Source of the DNA: Isoetes taiwanensis
Lineage: Eukaryota; Streptophyta; Lycopodiopsida; Isoetales; Isoetaceae
Assembly (NCBI GenBank): GCA_021234155.1
Contig: JAJEKV010000031.1
Coordinates: forward strand, 10,745,857-10,809,856
DNA length: 64,000 nt
Reading direction: 5' to 3'
A program made the translations under genes and the position numbers. The notes under the pieces are model-generated. The model was not told the DNA's origin. It searched no databases and was given only the letters and a program-made list of their open reading frames with translations. Below are positions 1-10,559 of the stretch, in pieces. Position 1 is the first letter of the stretch. Each line of letters begins with the position of its first letter.

Positions 1-535
1 GAATAATCTCGAAGCTGCAGGTCTTGGAACAATGTAGCCTGTCTTGGAACAATGCAACAGATCTAGTGATGGGGTTGTATACCCATGCTTTAGAGTGCAG
101 ATTCAAGAATCCCTGCAACACCTTAACCTCTTTTGAAAAAATCTCAAATAGAAAAAAGCCTAACTTCAGCAACACTTGCATAATATATTTAACGCATAGA
201 ATGCTTAAATCTAACTTAATAATGGAATTATGATTTATCTTCAAGAATGTCACTTGTAATTATTGTCATCTCTTCTAGTAACCATAGTAATATGGTTGTC
301 CTCCTTGATTATTCCAATCATACTTACTTACTTGTAACAACTCGAAGCCTTGCAGCCAGAGACTGGATTATGGGACCAGAGATTGTGGCAAAAAGGGCAA
401 AAATCTTCAAGGCACAAAAATGGCAACTCAACATTATCTCAACTTTGTAATTAGCACCTACTTGAAGACACTAACATAACATGAAATTGATAACAAAATT
501 GGAAGAAAAATACAAACCAAGATGTTCTTTATACT

Positions 536-904
536 CACATAGAAGGTTGATTATCCAGAAATAGATGCAACAGCATGTCAAACATCCACAAATGCATCAT
601 AACTTCCACGAAAGATGATGTAGCAAGAAAGTCGATTCCTAATAACATGCCGCAAACGAAGCTGCTGCAGTCTAAATGTATCAAATTTAAAATATGTCCG
701 CTACTTTCTAGCTTAAAATTAGAATGTTTTCAGGGTTGATTGTTTTGTAGCTTGAGATTTAAGTCCTGATCTAAAAAATTAAGGGAGATAGAACTGACCA
801 TGTCTGCAATCACATAGAAGGCCGCTTACCCAGAAATAGATGCAACAACATGTCAAACATCCACAAATGCATCATAACTTCCTGAAAGATGCTGTAGCAA
901 GAAA
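536..904 (+). repeat. Direct repeat pair of about 95 bp
   Basis: The stretch 536-630 (CACATAGAAGG...TAGCAAGAAAG) recurs at 811-904 with a few substitutions. The shared part includes CATGTCAAACATCCACAAAT. The sequence between the copies is unrelated AT-rich DNA. No coding potential is evident, and the rest of 1-1090 shows nothing else I recognise. Seen directly; origin unknown. Confidence 0.8.
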
Positions 905-1198
905 GCTGCGATGAACAATCTTTATCTTTAATGAACAATCATCATTTCATAGCAAAATGGTGACTTAAATTACGTCTTCTTTGTGGCCTTCAAGTATTCG
1001 AATACAATCTCCAGAATGGGAATTCTAAAGGCGACAAGTGTGATCAGAATTAACTATTCCAGCAAGATGCCTCTTAGCATGTGAAAATTTCACCTGCATA
1101 TAATCCAATCAAATGGCCAGAAAGAACGTAACTTCCTGTTCTGAGTAGACATCATATACTCTACAGAGGTGACCCTAAGAAGCAGTTGCTACCAAGTT

Positions 1199-1485
1199 TC
1201 AAGACAAATTGATAGCGATTCCATGCATTGGACCTGAATGCATGGAAAAGCTTTGTTCAAGTTCCCATTTACTGTAAGATGTTACTCCACTTTTGGTTTC
1301 TAGTTTGTTGGTTCTAGATAATTTGAAGAAAAACTCCCCATAACAGCCCTTAGAGATTGGAAAAAGAGAACCTTTATCAATGTCTCCATCAAAAGACACA
1401 TAACTATTAGCTTGTTTCAATTTTCTGTTTTCATCTGAAAGTGATTGAATTTATGCTCGCATTTCCTGTCTCGCCTTCTCATGCC
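1199..1485 (-). pseudogene. Exon-like coiled-coil fragment, broken (unit 1)
   Basis: On the minus strand, after a plausible acceptor (TGCAG), one frame reads MARHEKARQEMRA, a stop, IQSLSDENRKLKQANSY, then about 50 further open residues with FDGDID and KGCYGEFFFKLSRTNKL. The first part has the heptad pattern of a coiled coil (EKARQEM, SLSDENRKLKQ). The same protein with the same in-frame TAA is present at 3387-3660 (73 versus 70 residues in the open part). The stop therefore predates the duplication and this is not an active exon. I do not recognise the parent gene. It looks like an exon of a host protein copied into repeated DNA. Confidence 0.45.
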
Positions 1486-1629
1486 TAGCCATCTACCTGC
1501 TACTTTATTCGATACATATTTTACCTGCATCTCCTCATCTTCAGTACTTCCAAAGCTTCTGTCTCCTGGTTTTAACTCCTTCAATTTCTCTCCCCTTTAG
1601 GACATCTTGGAGCTCCCATGATCATTGCT

Positions 1630-1833
1630 TTAGAAATATGCCCCATTCCCATCAGGACCATTCTCAGACCCCTCATCGCTTATGCTAAGAGATGAAAGTT
1701 GCTGCACCTCACCATCTTGATCATATAAGAAAATCAGAAAAGAAAGTCTTGAGACCGAAGCACGGGAAACAGGACAAGCTGTATCTTTGTCAAACCAAAT
1801 TGCAGCACAAGGCTGGCAGAATACATCCCACAT
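1630..1833 (-). pseudogene. Possible terminal exon fragment (unit 1)
   Basis: A minus-strand open stretch ends SLSISDEGSENGPDGNGAYF followed by a stop. The duplicate at 6096-6305 keeps the reading (SLSISDEGSESDLDGNGAYF) while the upstream part differs by frameshifts. Conservation of a Ser/Asp/Gly-rich tail up to the same stop codon suggests a genuine C-terminal exon of an unidentified gene. Ordinary duplication alone could also explain it. No domain is recognisable. Confidence 0.3.
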
Positions 1834-3386
1834 AGTGTAACCCTAGCTTTCGCTCCTTGAGACCAGGGTGATGAGGCACTCTCAAAACAAATCTTGTAGA
1901 GATCACTCCATACTTCGATGAGTGCTAATCCACATTCTAGCCTAAATACTAAATGCATCAATGGGCTTCCAATGGAATTTAATCCAATATTTAATTCTTA
2001 GGAGTCAGATAATGGCAAAAAACTACAGTTTTAAGGCATCAATTCCCTACCTTATTGCAAGAAGATAAATGACTCACGGATATAGACCGTTCCAAGCAAA
2101 TCAAATGTTATGGTTTCGATCGATGGAAGAAACCCTTCCATAATCGATGGAAAGAAGCAATTTCATGAAGCCGAACAAAACGTAAAAGAGAGCATACCTT
2201 CGGAAGTCTTTTCGTATCTTCGTCTCAAATTTTAGGCATTTCTAGCCCATCGAGAAAGGAAAAAGAAAAGATAGAGGGAAAGGAAGGACTAAAGTGGAGA
2301 GTGAAGCATGGAGGGGAGAAAGGGTAGAGGAATCGGCAGAACCTGTTCCCATCTCCGTGGCTTTTTTTAGCCAATTTTTAATTTCTATGGCCGTAGATCT
2401 TAGAAAAAAAGAATCTAACAGGGAAAATTACTGTCACATTAATTTTTGATGAGGTGGAGGTGCTATGTGGATAGGCTAAAAATTGCAAGAAAGATTGTAG
2501 GCTTGGTTGGGCTGGCGTGCTAAAAAAAAGGAAAATATAAACCCAATTTAATAATTTCTTAAAGTTGGTACATGTATTGGTCTTGGATTCTGGGCTAATC
2601 TATCGATTTTTCCAAGCCCACACTATCTTAGATTTAGCTAATCGATGTCCTGGTAGATACGTCTGGAGGTAAATAAAGGTTTGGCTATTCAATCTAAAAG
2701 CTCACTTGCGCGGCAAAAAAAGTGGGCTAATTTTTTTTTTCTTTTGGGCATTTTTTCCATTTAGTTTAGCCATTTTTCTTGGCAAAACTGCTACAAAATA
2801 GCCATTTCGCTAACCTTAGCCGTTATTTTATTCCATGCTCTCAAGGGGGCCCTTGTCATCTACCAGGGCATGCCCGCGATCAAAGAGGCACATAGTGTAG
2901 TGGGAAAGCAAAGCCCTAAATATAAGAATGAATCTAAGAACTTTAAGTTTTTCGGCTAAGCCCATATTACCGACTGTACTATAGATGTAAACAAACAAAA
3001 CAAACTCATGATGGATGTGGGCCCTTCAATTATACCATTTCTTTTTTGCATGCCCATAGCTCTTCAAGCTATTCTCCAATGCTATATTGTGCACTATAAT
3101 TTTGACCATAAGAAAATAATTTTGAGCTAGCTTTCCATTTTGGCTAAGCATACAACCCATTTTGCAAAAATACAACTCAATAATTCACATGTAGATAAAC
3201 ATAGGTTACCTGGTGAAAATGTGAAAATGTCAAATGTGAAAATATGAAAATATGAAAATGGGAAAATGTTACCTGGTCGACATGCATATAATCCAAGCAA
3301 ATGGCCAGAAAGAACGCAACTTCCTCTTCTGAGTAGACATCATATACTCTACAGAGGTGATCCTAAGAAATAGTTGCTACCAAGTT

Positions 3387-3660
3387 TCAAGACAAATTGA
3401 TAGCAATTCCATGCACTGGACTTGAATGCATGGAAAAGCGTTGTTCAAGTTCCCATTTACTGTAAGATGTTATTCCTTCCAGCTTGTTGGTTCTAGATAA
3501 TTTGAAGAAAAACTCCCCATAATAGCCCTTAGAGATTGGAGAAAGAGAACCTTTATCAATGTCTCCATCAAAAGATACATAACTATTAATTTGTTTCAAC
3601 TTTTTGTTTTCATCTGAAAGTGATTGAATTTATGCTTGCATTTCCTGTCTCGCCTTCTCA
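3387..3660 (-). pseudogene. Exon-like coiled-coil fragment, broken (unit 2)
   Basis: Second copy of the fragment at 1199-1485. The minus-strand reading is LEKARQEMQA, stop, IQSLSDENKKLKQINSY, then FDGDID...KGYYGEFFFKLSRTNKL. It keeps the same in-frame TAA and has a 3-codon deletion relative to unit 1. It shows the same coiled-coil heptads. Parent gene not recognised. Confidence 0.45.
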
Positions 3661-3673
3661 AGCCTAGCTACCT

Positions 3674-5963
3674 AAAATCAACACCATATAGTATATTACC
3701 TTAAATCTTAGAGTATTTTACAAACCTTGTTATATAGTATAGCAAATTCCATACATCCATACCCCATAAATGAGGAACTTTGTGTACGGTGTAGATTAAA
3801 GTATAAGGGGTGAATATACCTATCCAACAGCTCTCGTTGCCCGGAGTCACCCCCCGTGTGAATATGCACCCAAACCAAAGGGGGTTTGAAGGGGGATTTA
3901 ATTTTAGAGCGTTGGATGTAATGGTTTATGTGTTAACCAAAAAAGTTTTGGGCCCCTTCGGGGCCCTAAGATTGATGAACGAACTAGAAAACATTTTTAA
4001 TTATATTATATATGTGTCATATGTGTTGTTGTATAAAAAACATATTTGGGCCCGAATTGTAATGATGTCGTAGATATGTAGAATGGCAAGGCAACTTAAA
4101 TGGATGGGCATAAAACTTAGAAAAAAAGAAAGTAAATACTTGGGCACTTCAACTTTAGAATAAAGAAGAAAAAGACATGGGGTATTCTCATCCAAAATTT
4201 GAATTGGTTCACACTTCTATAGCTTCAAACATAAATCAAATTGTAAAATACCCCATTCATACTAACACCGCAAACCTATTCTATTCCAAGTACAACGTGC
4301 CATTCCAAATACAACATAGTTCTTATGTTGTGGATGCCAATCCAAATACAACATAGTTTTTATGTTGTGGATGCCAATTTCCAGTGTGTCAAGCAACCAA
4401 GATATAGAATTCATCTTGTGTCAAGCAACCAAGATATAGAATTCATCTGTGATTATTTCCAACTATTTGATAGGTCCTAAGCAAATTCCATGTATGTAGG
4501 CAATATAAAAGGCCAATATGTTATGCTAGATATTAATGTTCGTAGGCAATGTAAAAGGCCTGCATACAAAAATGCCAAAAGATACACACAATTAGAGGCA
4601 AGAAAATATACCAATATGCAAACAAACAAATTAGCATCTCAAAACTTCATGCTCATCGCGGATAAGGATACAAAATAATAGCACACAATACAAATGGAAA
4701 ATAGAGAAATTGAATATAAGCTAAGAAATGAATTGGTTGAAGCATGCCTTGTGTGTTCTTTGCATTGAGGGCCAAACCGTATTTGGCATATTAAGAATAC
4801 CCCCGTAATGCTTTTTTCCCGCCTTATGTCTTTCATCTTTGAAGCTGCATCGGCTGCATGAGAAGATCCACCATGCTTGTAATAAGGCAAAAGTGGTTTA
4901 TGCCATGGATTTCGTTCATTATGCTTAGATAGGGCGGTTCAAGGAAAAGGGTTCCTTTAACTCTACATTCGTAACGAGGAAGATAAGATTGTTTAATCCA
5001 AAGATCCAGCCTTGCTTGCTTTCTGCACCGGGCAAATAAAACTACAATTGACCCTAAACATAAGCCACCATGAACATATCTTTTTTTGTAAGTTGATCAA
5101 ATGGATGCTCTAGTGGTAATATTAGAGAGAGGAAGAAGTGAAGGCAAGTGCTCCAATCAGCTTGCTATTCAATGCATGTCTCTATATAATGTAGAAGGCA
5201 TTTTTGGTAGATGCTTCATTGGCTCTTTGACGCTAATGACTTAAAGGAGAAGATTAAAAGCGGAAATAAAGAGCATCATAATAGGCGGAATCACAACAAC
5301 GGTGGGAACAAATCCATTGAGAAAATACAAAGAACCCGGATGTCTTAGGTCCAGAACACCCGTAATATCTTACCATTACGCATGTTGGCACTCAACCTAA
5401 TTTCCACAAGGGCTGCTTAAGTTTCCAAACTCAAATAGAATATAGCTGAATATAGATTTTTCTTTTGCCAAATCATGAAGTTCGGATACAAAAGCGGCAC
5501 TACGAAAGAAGGAAAATCTACCGCCACAATCTGGGTTAAATCATTTGTACAAAACTACAGAAAAAAATGCATGCGTCCTTGTAGAGCCTGCTGATCGTAA
5601 ATACCTGTTGCGGCCATGGCCAGTTCGATGCTGTCCCTGCCTTTGCTATCTTTTGCCAGATCCCACTTTAGAATGGAAGGGTATCCAGGTTTGCTGAAGC
5701 TCGGAATCCAGCAATTCCCAAGCTGCTTCTTTCCTAGGCAAACCCTAAAGTTTGCAATCCCCAAGCACTAGTTGCTCCTTTCCTACACAATTTTTGTAGC
5801 TTTAGATTTTTTTGAAGAGTAAAAATCAACGGTTAAAAATTGATGCACTCTAGAAATACTATTTAGTATGCGCACCCGAATACAGCAACAAAATCATAGA
5901 AAAACCATATAGAAAAGCGTAAAAAATATCAAAAGTTAACCCCCTGTTATAATGCTAGATATT
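3674..5963 (-). mobile_element. Composite T-M element 1
   Basis: This is the best delimited of six related elements. At its right edge (about 5870-5963) it has the T end in reverse complement (CCCCCTGTTATAATGCTAGATATT). At its left edge (3674-3970) it has the M module: half of the palindrome plus the central region, then the hairpin GGGCCCCTTCGGGGCCC at about 3952. Unit 1 of the surrounding duplication supplies the pre-insertion sequence CTACC/TGCTAC, so at most 1 bp of target is duplicated. The interior has an exon-like open stretch on the minus strand (5555-5764) ending IELAMAATG before a GTATTT donor-like site. It also has two short tandem repeats at 4305-4387 and 4390-4445. No transposase ORF is present, so the element is non-autonomous. 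Confidence 0.7.
4305..4445. repeat. Two adjacent short tandem duplications
   Basis: A ~41-bp unit containing ACATAGTTCTTATGTTGTGG is present twice at 4305-4387. A ~33-bp unit containing TGTCAAGCAACCAAGATATA is present twice at 4388-4445. Both lie inside composite element 1. Read directly; no function visible. Confidence 0.85.
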
Positions 5964-7196
5964 TGCTACTGTATCTGATACATATTTTACCTGCATCTCC
6001 TCATCTTCAGTACTTCCAAAGCTTCTGTCTCCTGGTTTTAACTACTTCAATTTCTCTCCCCTTTAGGACATCTTGGAGCTCCCATGATCATTGCTTTAGA
6101 AATATGCCCCATTCCCATCAAGATCACTCTCGGACCCCTCATCGCTTATGCTAAGAGATGAAGATGCCGCGACCTCACCATCTTGATCATATAAGAAAAT
6201 CGAGAAAAGAAAGTCTTGAGACCCAAGCACGACAAAAGCGGGGACAAGTCGTATCTTTGTCAAACCAAATTTGAAGACAAAGGCGGTGCGTAATACATCC
6301 CACATAATGTAACCCTAGCTTTCGCTCCTTGAGGCCAGTCAAAACAAATCTTGCAGAGATCACTCTATACTTCGACGAGTGCTGATCCACATTCTAGCCT
6401 AAATACATCAATGGTCTTCCAGTGGAATTTAATCCAATATTCAATGCTCAAGAGTCAGATAATGGCAAAAAACTATAGTTTTAAGGCATCGATTCACGGA
6501 TATAGACTGTTCCAAGCGAATCAGATGTTATGGTTTCAGTCGATGAGAGAAACCCTTCCATAATCGATGAAAAGAAGCAATTTCATGAAGCCAAACAAAG
6601 CGTAAAAGAGAGCATACCTTCGGAAGTCTTTTCGTATCTCCATCTCAATTTTTAGGCATTTCTAGCCCATCGAGAAAGGAAAAAGAAAAGCTAGAGGGAA
6701 AGGAAGGACCAAAGTAGAGAGCGAAGCATAGAGGGGAGAAAGGGTAGAGGAATCGGCAGAACCCGTTCCCATCTCCATGGCTTTTTTTTTAGCCAATTTT
6801 TAATTTCTATGGCCGTAGATCTTAGAAAAGAAGAATCTAACGGGGAAAATTACCGTCACATTAATTTTTGATGAGGTGGAGGTGCTACATGGATAGGCTA
6901 AAATTACAAGAAAGGCTGTAGGCTTGGTTGGGCTAGCGTGCTAAAAAAAAGAAAAATATAAACCCAATTTAATAATTTCTTAAAGCTGGTACATATATTA
7001 GTCTTGAATTCTGGGCTAATCTATCTATTTTTTCAAGCCCACACTATCTTAGATTTAGGTAATCGATGTCATGATGGATATGTCTGGAGGTAAATAAAAG
7101 TTTGGCTATTCAACCTAAAAGCTCACTTGGGCGGCAAAAAAGTGGGCTAAAATTTTCTTTCTTTTGGGTATTTTTTCCATTTAGTTTAGCCATCCA

Positions 7197-7445
7197 GGAG
7201 GTTTTGGATCTGCGGACTCACTCTACCCCCGGGCGCCTACCTGAGGTGTCGGAAATTCATGTGTATATGTATATTTTATGCAATTTTGCCAAAGTTTTTT
7301 TTGTCATGACGGATTTTTCCCTCCTAAGGGGGTTTTTAATCCGGTAGCAACGGGCTTCTTTACCTGTAATTTGGGTTCTATAGGCCGATTGGCCTCCGCG
7401 GACGATAAAAGAACCTTCCTTCCTTTCTTCCTTCCTTCCTTCCTT
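7197..7445 (+). mobile_element. SINE-like insertion with (TTCC)n tail
   Basis: Comparison with unit 1 near 2765 shows an insertion after TTTAGCCAT that ends in a run of TTCC repeats (7419-7444). Its body contains GGATTTTTCCCTCC and GGGGGTTTTTAATC. These resemble GGTTTTTCCCGATGGGG and TTTTTTAATC near 52855-52880, where another (TTCC)n tract occurs at 52990-53012. Two dispersed copies with the same 3' microsatellite suggest a short retroposon family. I could not identify convincing A and B boxes, so the SINE label is an inference. Confidence 0.45.
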
Positions 7446-7789
7446 GGAAAAACAAATAGCCATTTGGCTAGTATAAGAATGAATCTAAGAACTTTAAGTT
7501 TTTCGGCTGAGCCCACATTAAGGACTTTACTATAGATGTAAACAAACAAAACAAAACTCACGCTGGATGTGGGCCCTTCAATTATACCATTTCTTTTTTG
7601 CATGCGCATAGCTCTTCAAGCTATTCTCCAATGCTATACTATGCACTATATTTGACCATAAGAAAATAATTTTGAGCTAGCTTTCCATTTTGGCTAAGCA
7701 TACAACCCAATTTGCAAAAATACAACTCAATAATTCACATGTAGGTAAACATAAGTTACCTGGTGAAAATGTCAAATGGCCATTGCCCT

Positions 7790-9560
7790 AATAATGTTTA
7801 ACCATCTACCAATTGCTTTTTGAGCCATAATCCCACAATAAGACCAGACATTTACTTTTGGGTCCAATAATATTACATGCCTAATATCTTAGCTCAAACA
7901 CAGATGCTATTTACATAAAAGTATACATATCTAATTATCCATTTGCCAATATCCAACTTATGGCGTGCCTTCTTCCACGAGCTTTATGGGTCTAATTATT
8001 TGACTTAAAGTACCAGCTAATAGACTTATGCTGTGTAGGTCATTATGCCACACATTTTAATAATAATAATAATAAAAAAAAACACATCCGTCGAGCATAC
8101 ATTTGCTAGTGGTAATTTATTAATCAGCAGACTATTGTTTTATTTAAAGAACAAAAGCCATCTAGACTTCAGTCCAAGTGATCTTCACCTCTCCGAGGTC
8201 TTGGTTAGGCCAAGAGCCCGCCCAAACAGCCAGGAGAACCATCCACCACGTTGTTCTGCGGGGATACCGAAAACCATGTTCTTCATCGTGATCCTTTGGT
8301 AGAATCACACTCATCCACCACTTTTTGCCGGTGGTGGAACGCCATTACTAGCAAAGTGATTTTGATGGACTTGAAGCAAGCATCGCCTTTGTTATACCAT
8401 CCAGTAGAAAGAGCTACTATACTCTCACTATTAGAATGGTACTGATTATCACATTCAGAAGGGTCACCTCCATCTTCCTCCTCTTCAAAATGGTTGAGAG
8501 TAAGAATAGCAAGAGGTGCAGGCTTAATTTAGAGATGGGGAGAACACTTGTAGAGGGTGTATTTTGTATTGGCCTCACGGCATCCATCACAGTTATGGGA
8601 AACAGAATTGTAGAATGTGCCACTAGATTTGCACCCCGATCCACCAGAAGGTGGCGGTGGAGAAGGGGATAGAGAAGTCGTTTTACAAATTTGGGTGCCT
8701 ACATCCGGATCATCTTTGCACTTTCTAGAAATACAAGGTTTGGCCATTGGCGATCATCATCGCTTTTGCGAGGCCTTTCCACGACCCACGGCCATGCGGA
8801 ATTTATACTTTTCAATAAAAGAAGATAGTAGAATAAGAAGTAGGACGGCGAGGCCATAGCTCAAAGCTTGTGATTTGGTTGTGGAGTGCCAGCGTAATTT
8901 ATCATGGAGAGGCGTGTTGTGGTGGAAGAGCTCGCCATTTTTTCTACCTCATGTCATGTCACTATAAGATTTGGCGATTGCTTTTCCTCTTTTTATGCAA
9001 ACGGGGCATTTTTTTCACCTTTTATGTCCAACATTTTTAGTAGGCTTGCCTAACCCCATTAGAACAATTCCCATAATTCTAGCCTATTCATAACACATTC
9101 GCTTAGTTAAATTTGATAGGGATTGTTGGATCTTTGGATTTACACATCCACGGTTCAGAAAATTAGAAAATATCTGAAAATTACCTCTCTTTCGGGTTGT
9201 TTTGCAATTTCTTTTGTGGACCATTGATATAGCAAATATGCCTCTATTGTACCAGATCAACGGCCTGCATTTTTCCACCGGAGTTCCCTGTGCAACTTTC
9301 AATGTTGCAAGAGTGCACAGTGGTGTAGGCACCGTTCAAAAGAATTATGGAGAAAAAAATTGCAAACAGCACTAGCAAAACTAGCAAGCACTGCAGACTC
9401 TCGAAATCCTCTGCTGCTAGTCTTGTGCATAAAAACCTTTGCAGCTTCTCTTGCTGCAACAATGAACTGGAAGCCTTGTATGGGCATCTGCAAAGACAGT
9501 TGCGCCCTCCATCTAGCGGAACAAACTAGATAGATCTCCGGAAGAAACAGGATAGACCTG
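7790..9560. other. Low-information stretch, no gene recognised
   Basis: The region holds an (AAT)n run at 8059-8079 and scattered short open stretches, but no conserved domain or convincing exon. The segments 8541-8597 and 9129-9187 recur fused together at 11820-11933 (see separate entry). Confidence 0.5.
8541..9190. repeat. Split parent of the fused repeat at 11.8 kb
   Basis: The segments 8541-8597 (GGGTGTATTTTGTATTGGCC...) and 9129-9187 (TTTACACATCCACGGTTCAG...) occur directly joined at 11820-11933. The two loci differ by about 530 bp, either inserted here or deleted there. The joint sits at a shared TGG, which suggests a microhomology-mediated deletion. The ends are not GT-AG, so this is not a removed intron. 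Confidence 0.7.
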
Positions 9561-9571
9561 TGGGAACAAAA

Positions 9572-9670
9572 CAAGGCGGAGGAATCGAACCTCCATTTAG
9601 CACCGGTCGTGCCGCAAACTCTAAAAGCGACTTCGATTCGGACTAAGTGGCCAAGGCGCTAGACCGCGAC
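9572..9670 (-). tRNA. tRNA-like segment, degenerate
   Basis: On the minus strand the sequence GGAGGTTCGATTCCTCC forms a perfect 5-bp T-arm with a canonical TTCGATT loop. About 60-90 nt upstream is GTCGCGGTCTAGCGCC, which resembles a D-arm. I could not fold a complete cloverleaf with matching acceptor and anticodon stems. The spacing would need a long variable arm or an intron. It may be a tRNA pseudogene, a tRNA-derived repeat, or a real intron-containing tRNA that I cannot resolve by eye. Confidence 0.3.
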
Positions 9671-10327
9671 TATCGTTCATAAATCGCCCAATAATCGCCG
9701 ACCCTACCGCCTCTCTTCTCGGATGCATTATCCTCTAACACTAATAGCAAGCTCATACAACGAGGGAATCAAAAAGGATTGCATTGGCGAAAATCAATAT
9801 TAGAAGACTCCGTGTCCGCTTTTGTTTTGCCATATCTGGCATGTCCATCGCCCGCAGGTGCGATAGTAGCAGCAATGCCCATCAAACAAAAACCTCAAGA
9901 AAAAAACACAAAACAACCCCCACCATGATAAGGAAATTTGATCCCATAGGAGAGGGGAAGCATAGCTCCTGTTCATGGTTTTTAACACAATAAAACAGAA
10001 GCACAGCTCCACCATAGCTCTAAAAATAGAAAGGGGCGTGCATTCTTATCTATGCCCTAGAAAAATGGCCCCTTACCATTGCAAAAAAAACACATTCTAA
10101 AAGACTAAATATAAATAAGCTGCTTTAACCTTGCAAAACATACGGTTTCGCATACTATACGTCAAGGTAAGTTAGCCTTCATTCTTGTTTGGTGTCCAAT
10201 GGGATGTCGCCATGTGGCGATGATACTAATCAAGAATCGCAAATAGGTAGAGCATTCTTGACGAACCTGAGACAGCCGGTCTGCCGGAAGCTCATCTGCA
10301 CGAAAACTCCTTCCCCTGCTTACCTTG

Positions 10328-10504
10328 ATGTGGAGCAGCAACAATGAGCAGATTCCTGCTCTGGAATGGGAGCTGGCCACCGGCAGCAGCCAGTCTGCTC
10401 TGGAATGGGAGCTGGCCACCGGCAGCAGCCAGTCGCGACTGGCTGCTGCCGGTGGCCAGCTCCCATTCCAGAGCAGGAATCTGCTCATTGTTGCTGTTCC
10501 ACAT
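10328..10504. repeat. Long perfect hairpin with duplicated 39-bp unit
   Basis: The left arm 10328-10395 is repeated in inverted orientation at 10437-10504 (68 bp, one mismatch seen). Between them a second direct copy of the inner 39 bp (TGCTCTGGAATGGGAGCTGG...) occupies 10396-10434. Only GC separates it from the right arm, and the centre reads AGTCGCGACT. The arms are GC-rich in an AT-rich neighbourhood. The long open frames here on both strands are a by-product of the palindrome, not genes. The structure could extrude a cruciform or be transcribed as a stable hairpin RNA. Confidence 0.95.
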
Positions 10505-10559
10505 AACATGACAGAAATCATAGTCCAAACCATGTGAGAGAGCCCCTTTTCCAATACAA

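Larger units (their letters stand above)
1100..3250. repeat. Tandem duplication, unit 1 (uninterrupted copy)
   Basis: This block is duplicated directly downstream in two pieces. 1100-1490 matches 3290-3660, and about 1500-3230 matches 5965-7780. The downstream copy is split by composite element 1. Unit 1 therefore gives the empty site, around 1508: CTACC joined directly to TGCTAC. On the minus strand the unit carries exon-like pieces (see 1199-1485 and 1630-1833). Its low-complexity tail (AATTTTTAATTTCTATGGCC...) looks like promoter or UTR DNA. I infer a segmental tandem duplication of a non-coding or captured-gene region. A mobile element is the alternative, but no termini were found. Confidence 0.8.
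3290..7790. repeat. Tandem duplication, unit 2 (interrupted by element 1)
   Basis: This is the second copy of the 1100-3250 block. It consists of 3290-3660, then composite element 1 (about 3674-5963), then 5965-7790. A second insertion of about 250 bp at 7197-7445, ending in (TTCC)n, is absent from unit 1. About 100 bp of unit 1 (near 2830-2925) is missing here. Nucleotide identity is high by eye, so the duplication is fairly recent and both insertions are younger still. Confidence 0.75.

Noticed and set aside
3940-3975. Helitron 3' terminus (hairpin followed by CTAAG) in element 1
   Set aside because: The hairpin GGGCCCCTTCGGGGCCCTAAG fits a CTRR ending only in this copy. In the other five the following bases differ, the hairpin faces inward, and no TC 5' end was found.
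9299-9574. 91-codon minus-strand ORF and its overlapping frames near 9.3-9.5 kb
   Set aside because: Hydrophobic but without homology that I recognise, no splice edges, and overlapped by open frames in all registers.
10162-10554. 130-codon minus-strand ORF across the palindrome, and 70-78-codon ORFs on both strands
   Set aside because: They are by-products of the inverted repeat. The same bases read open on both strands and contain a duplicated 39-bp (13-codon) unit.
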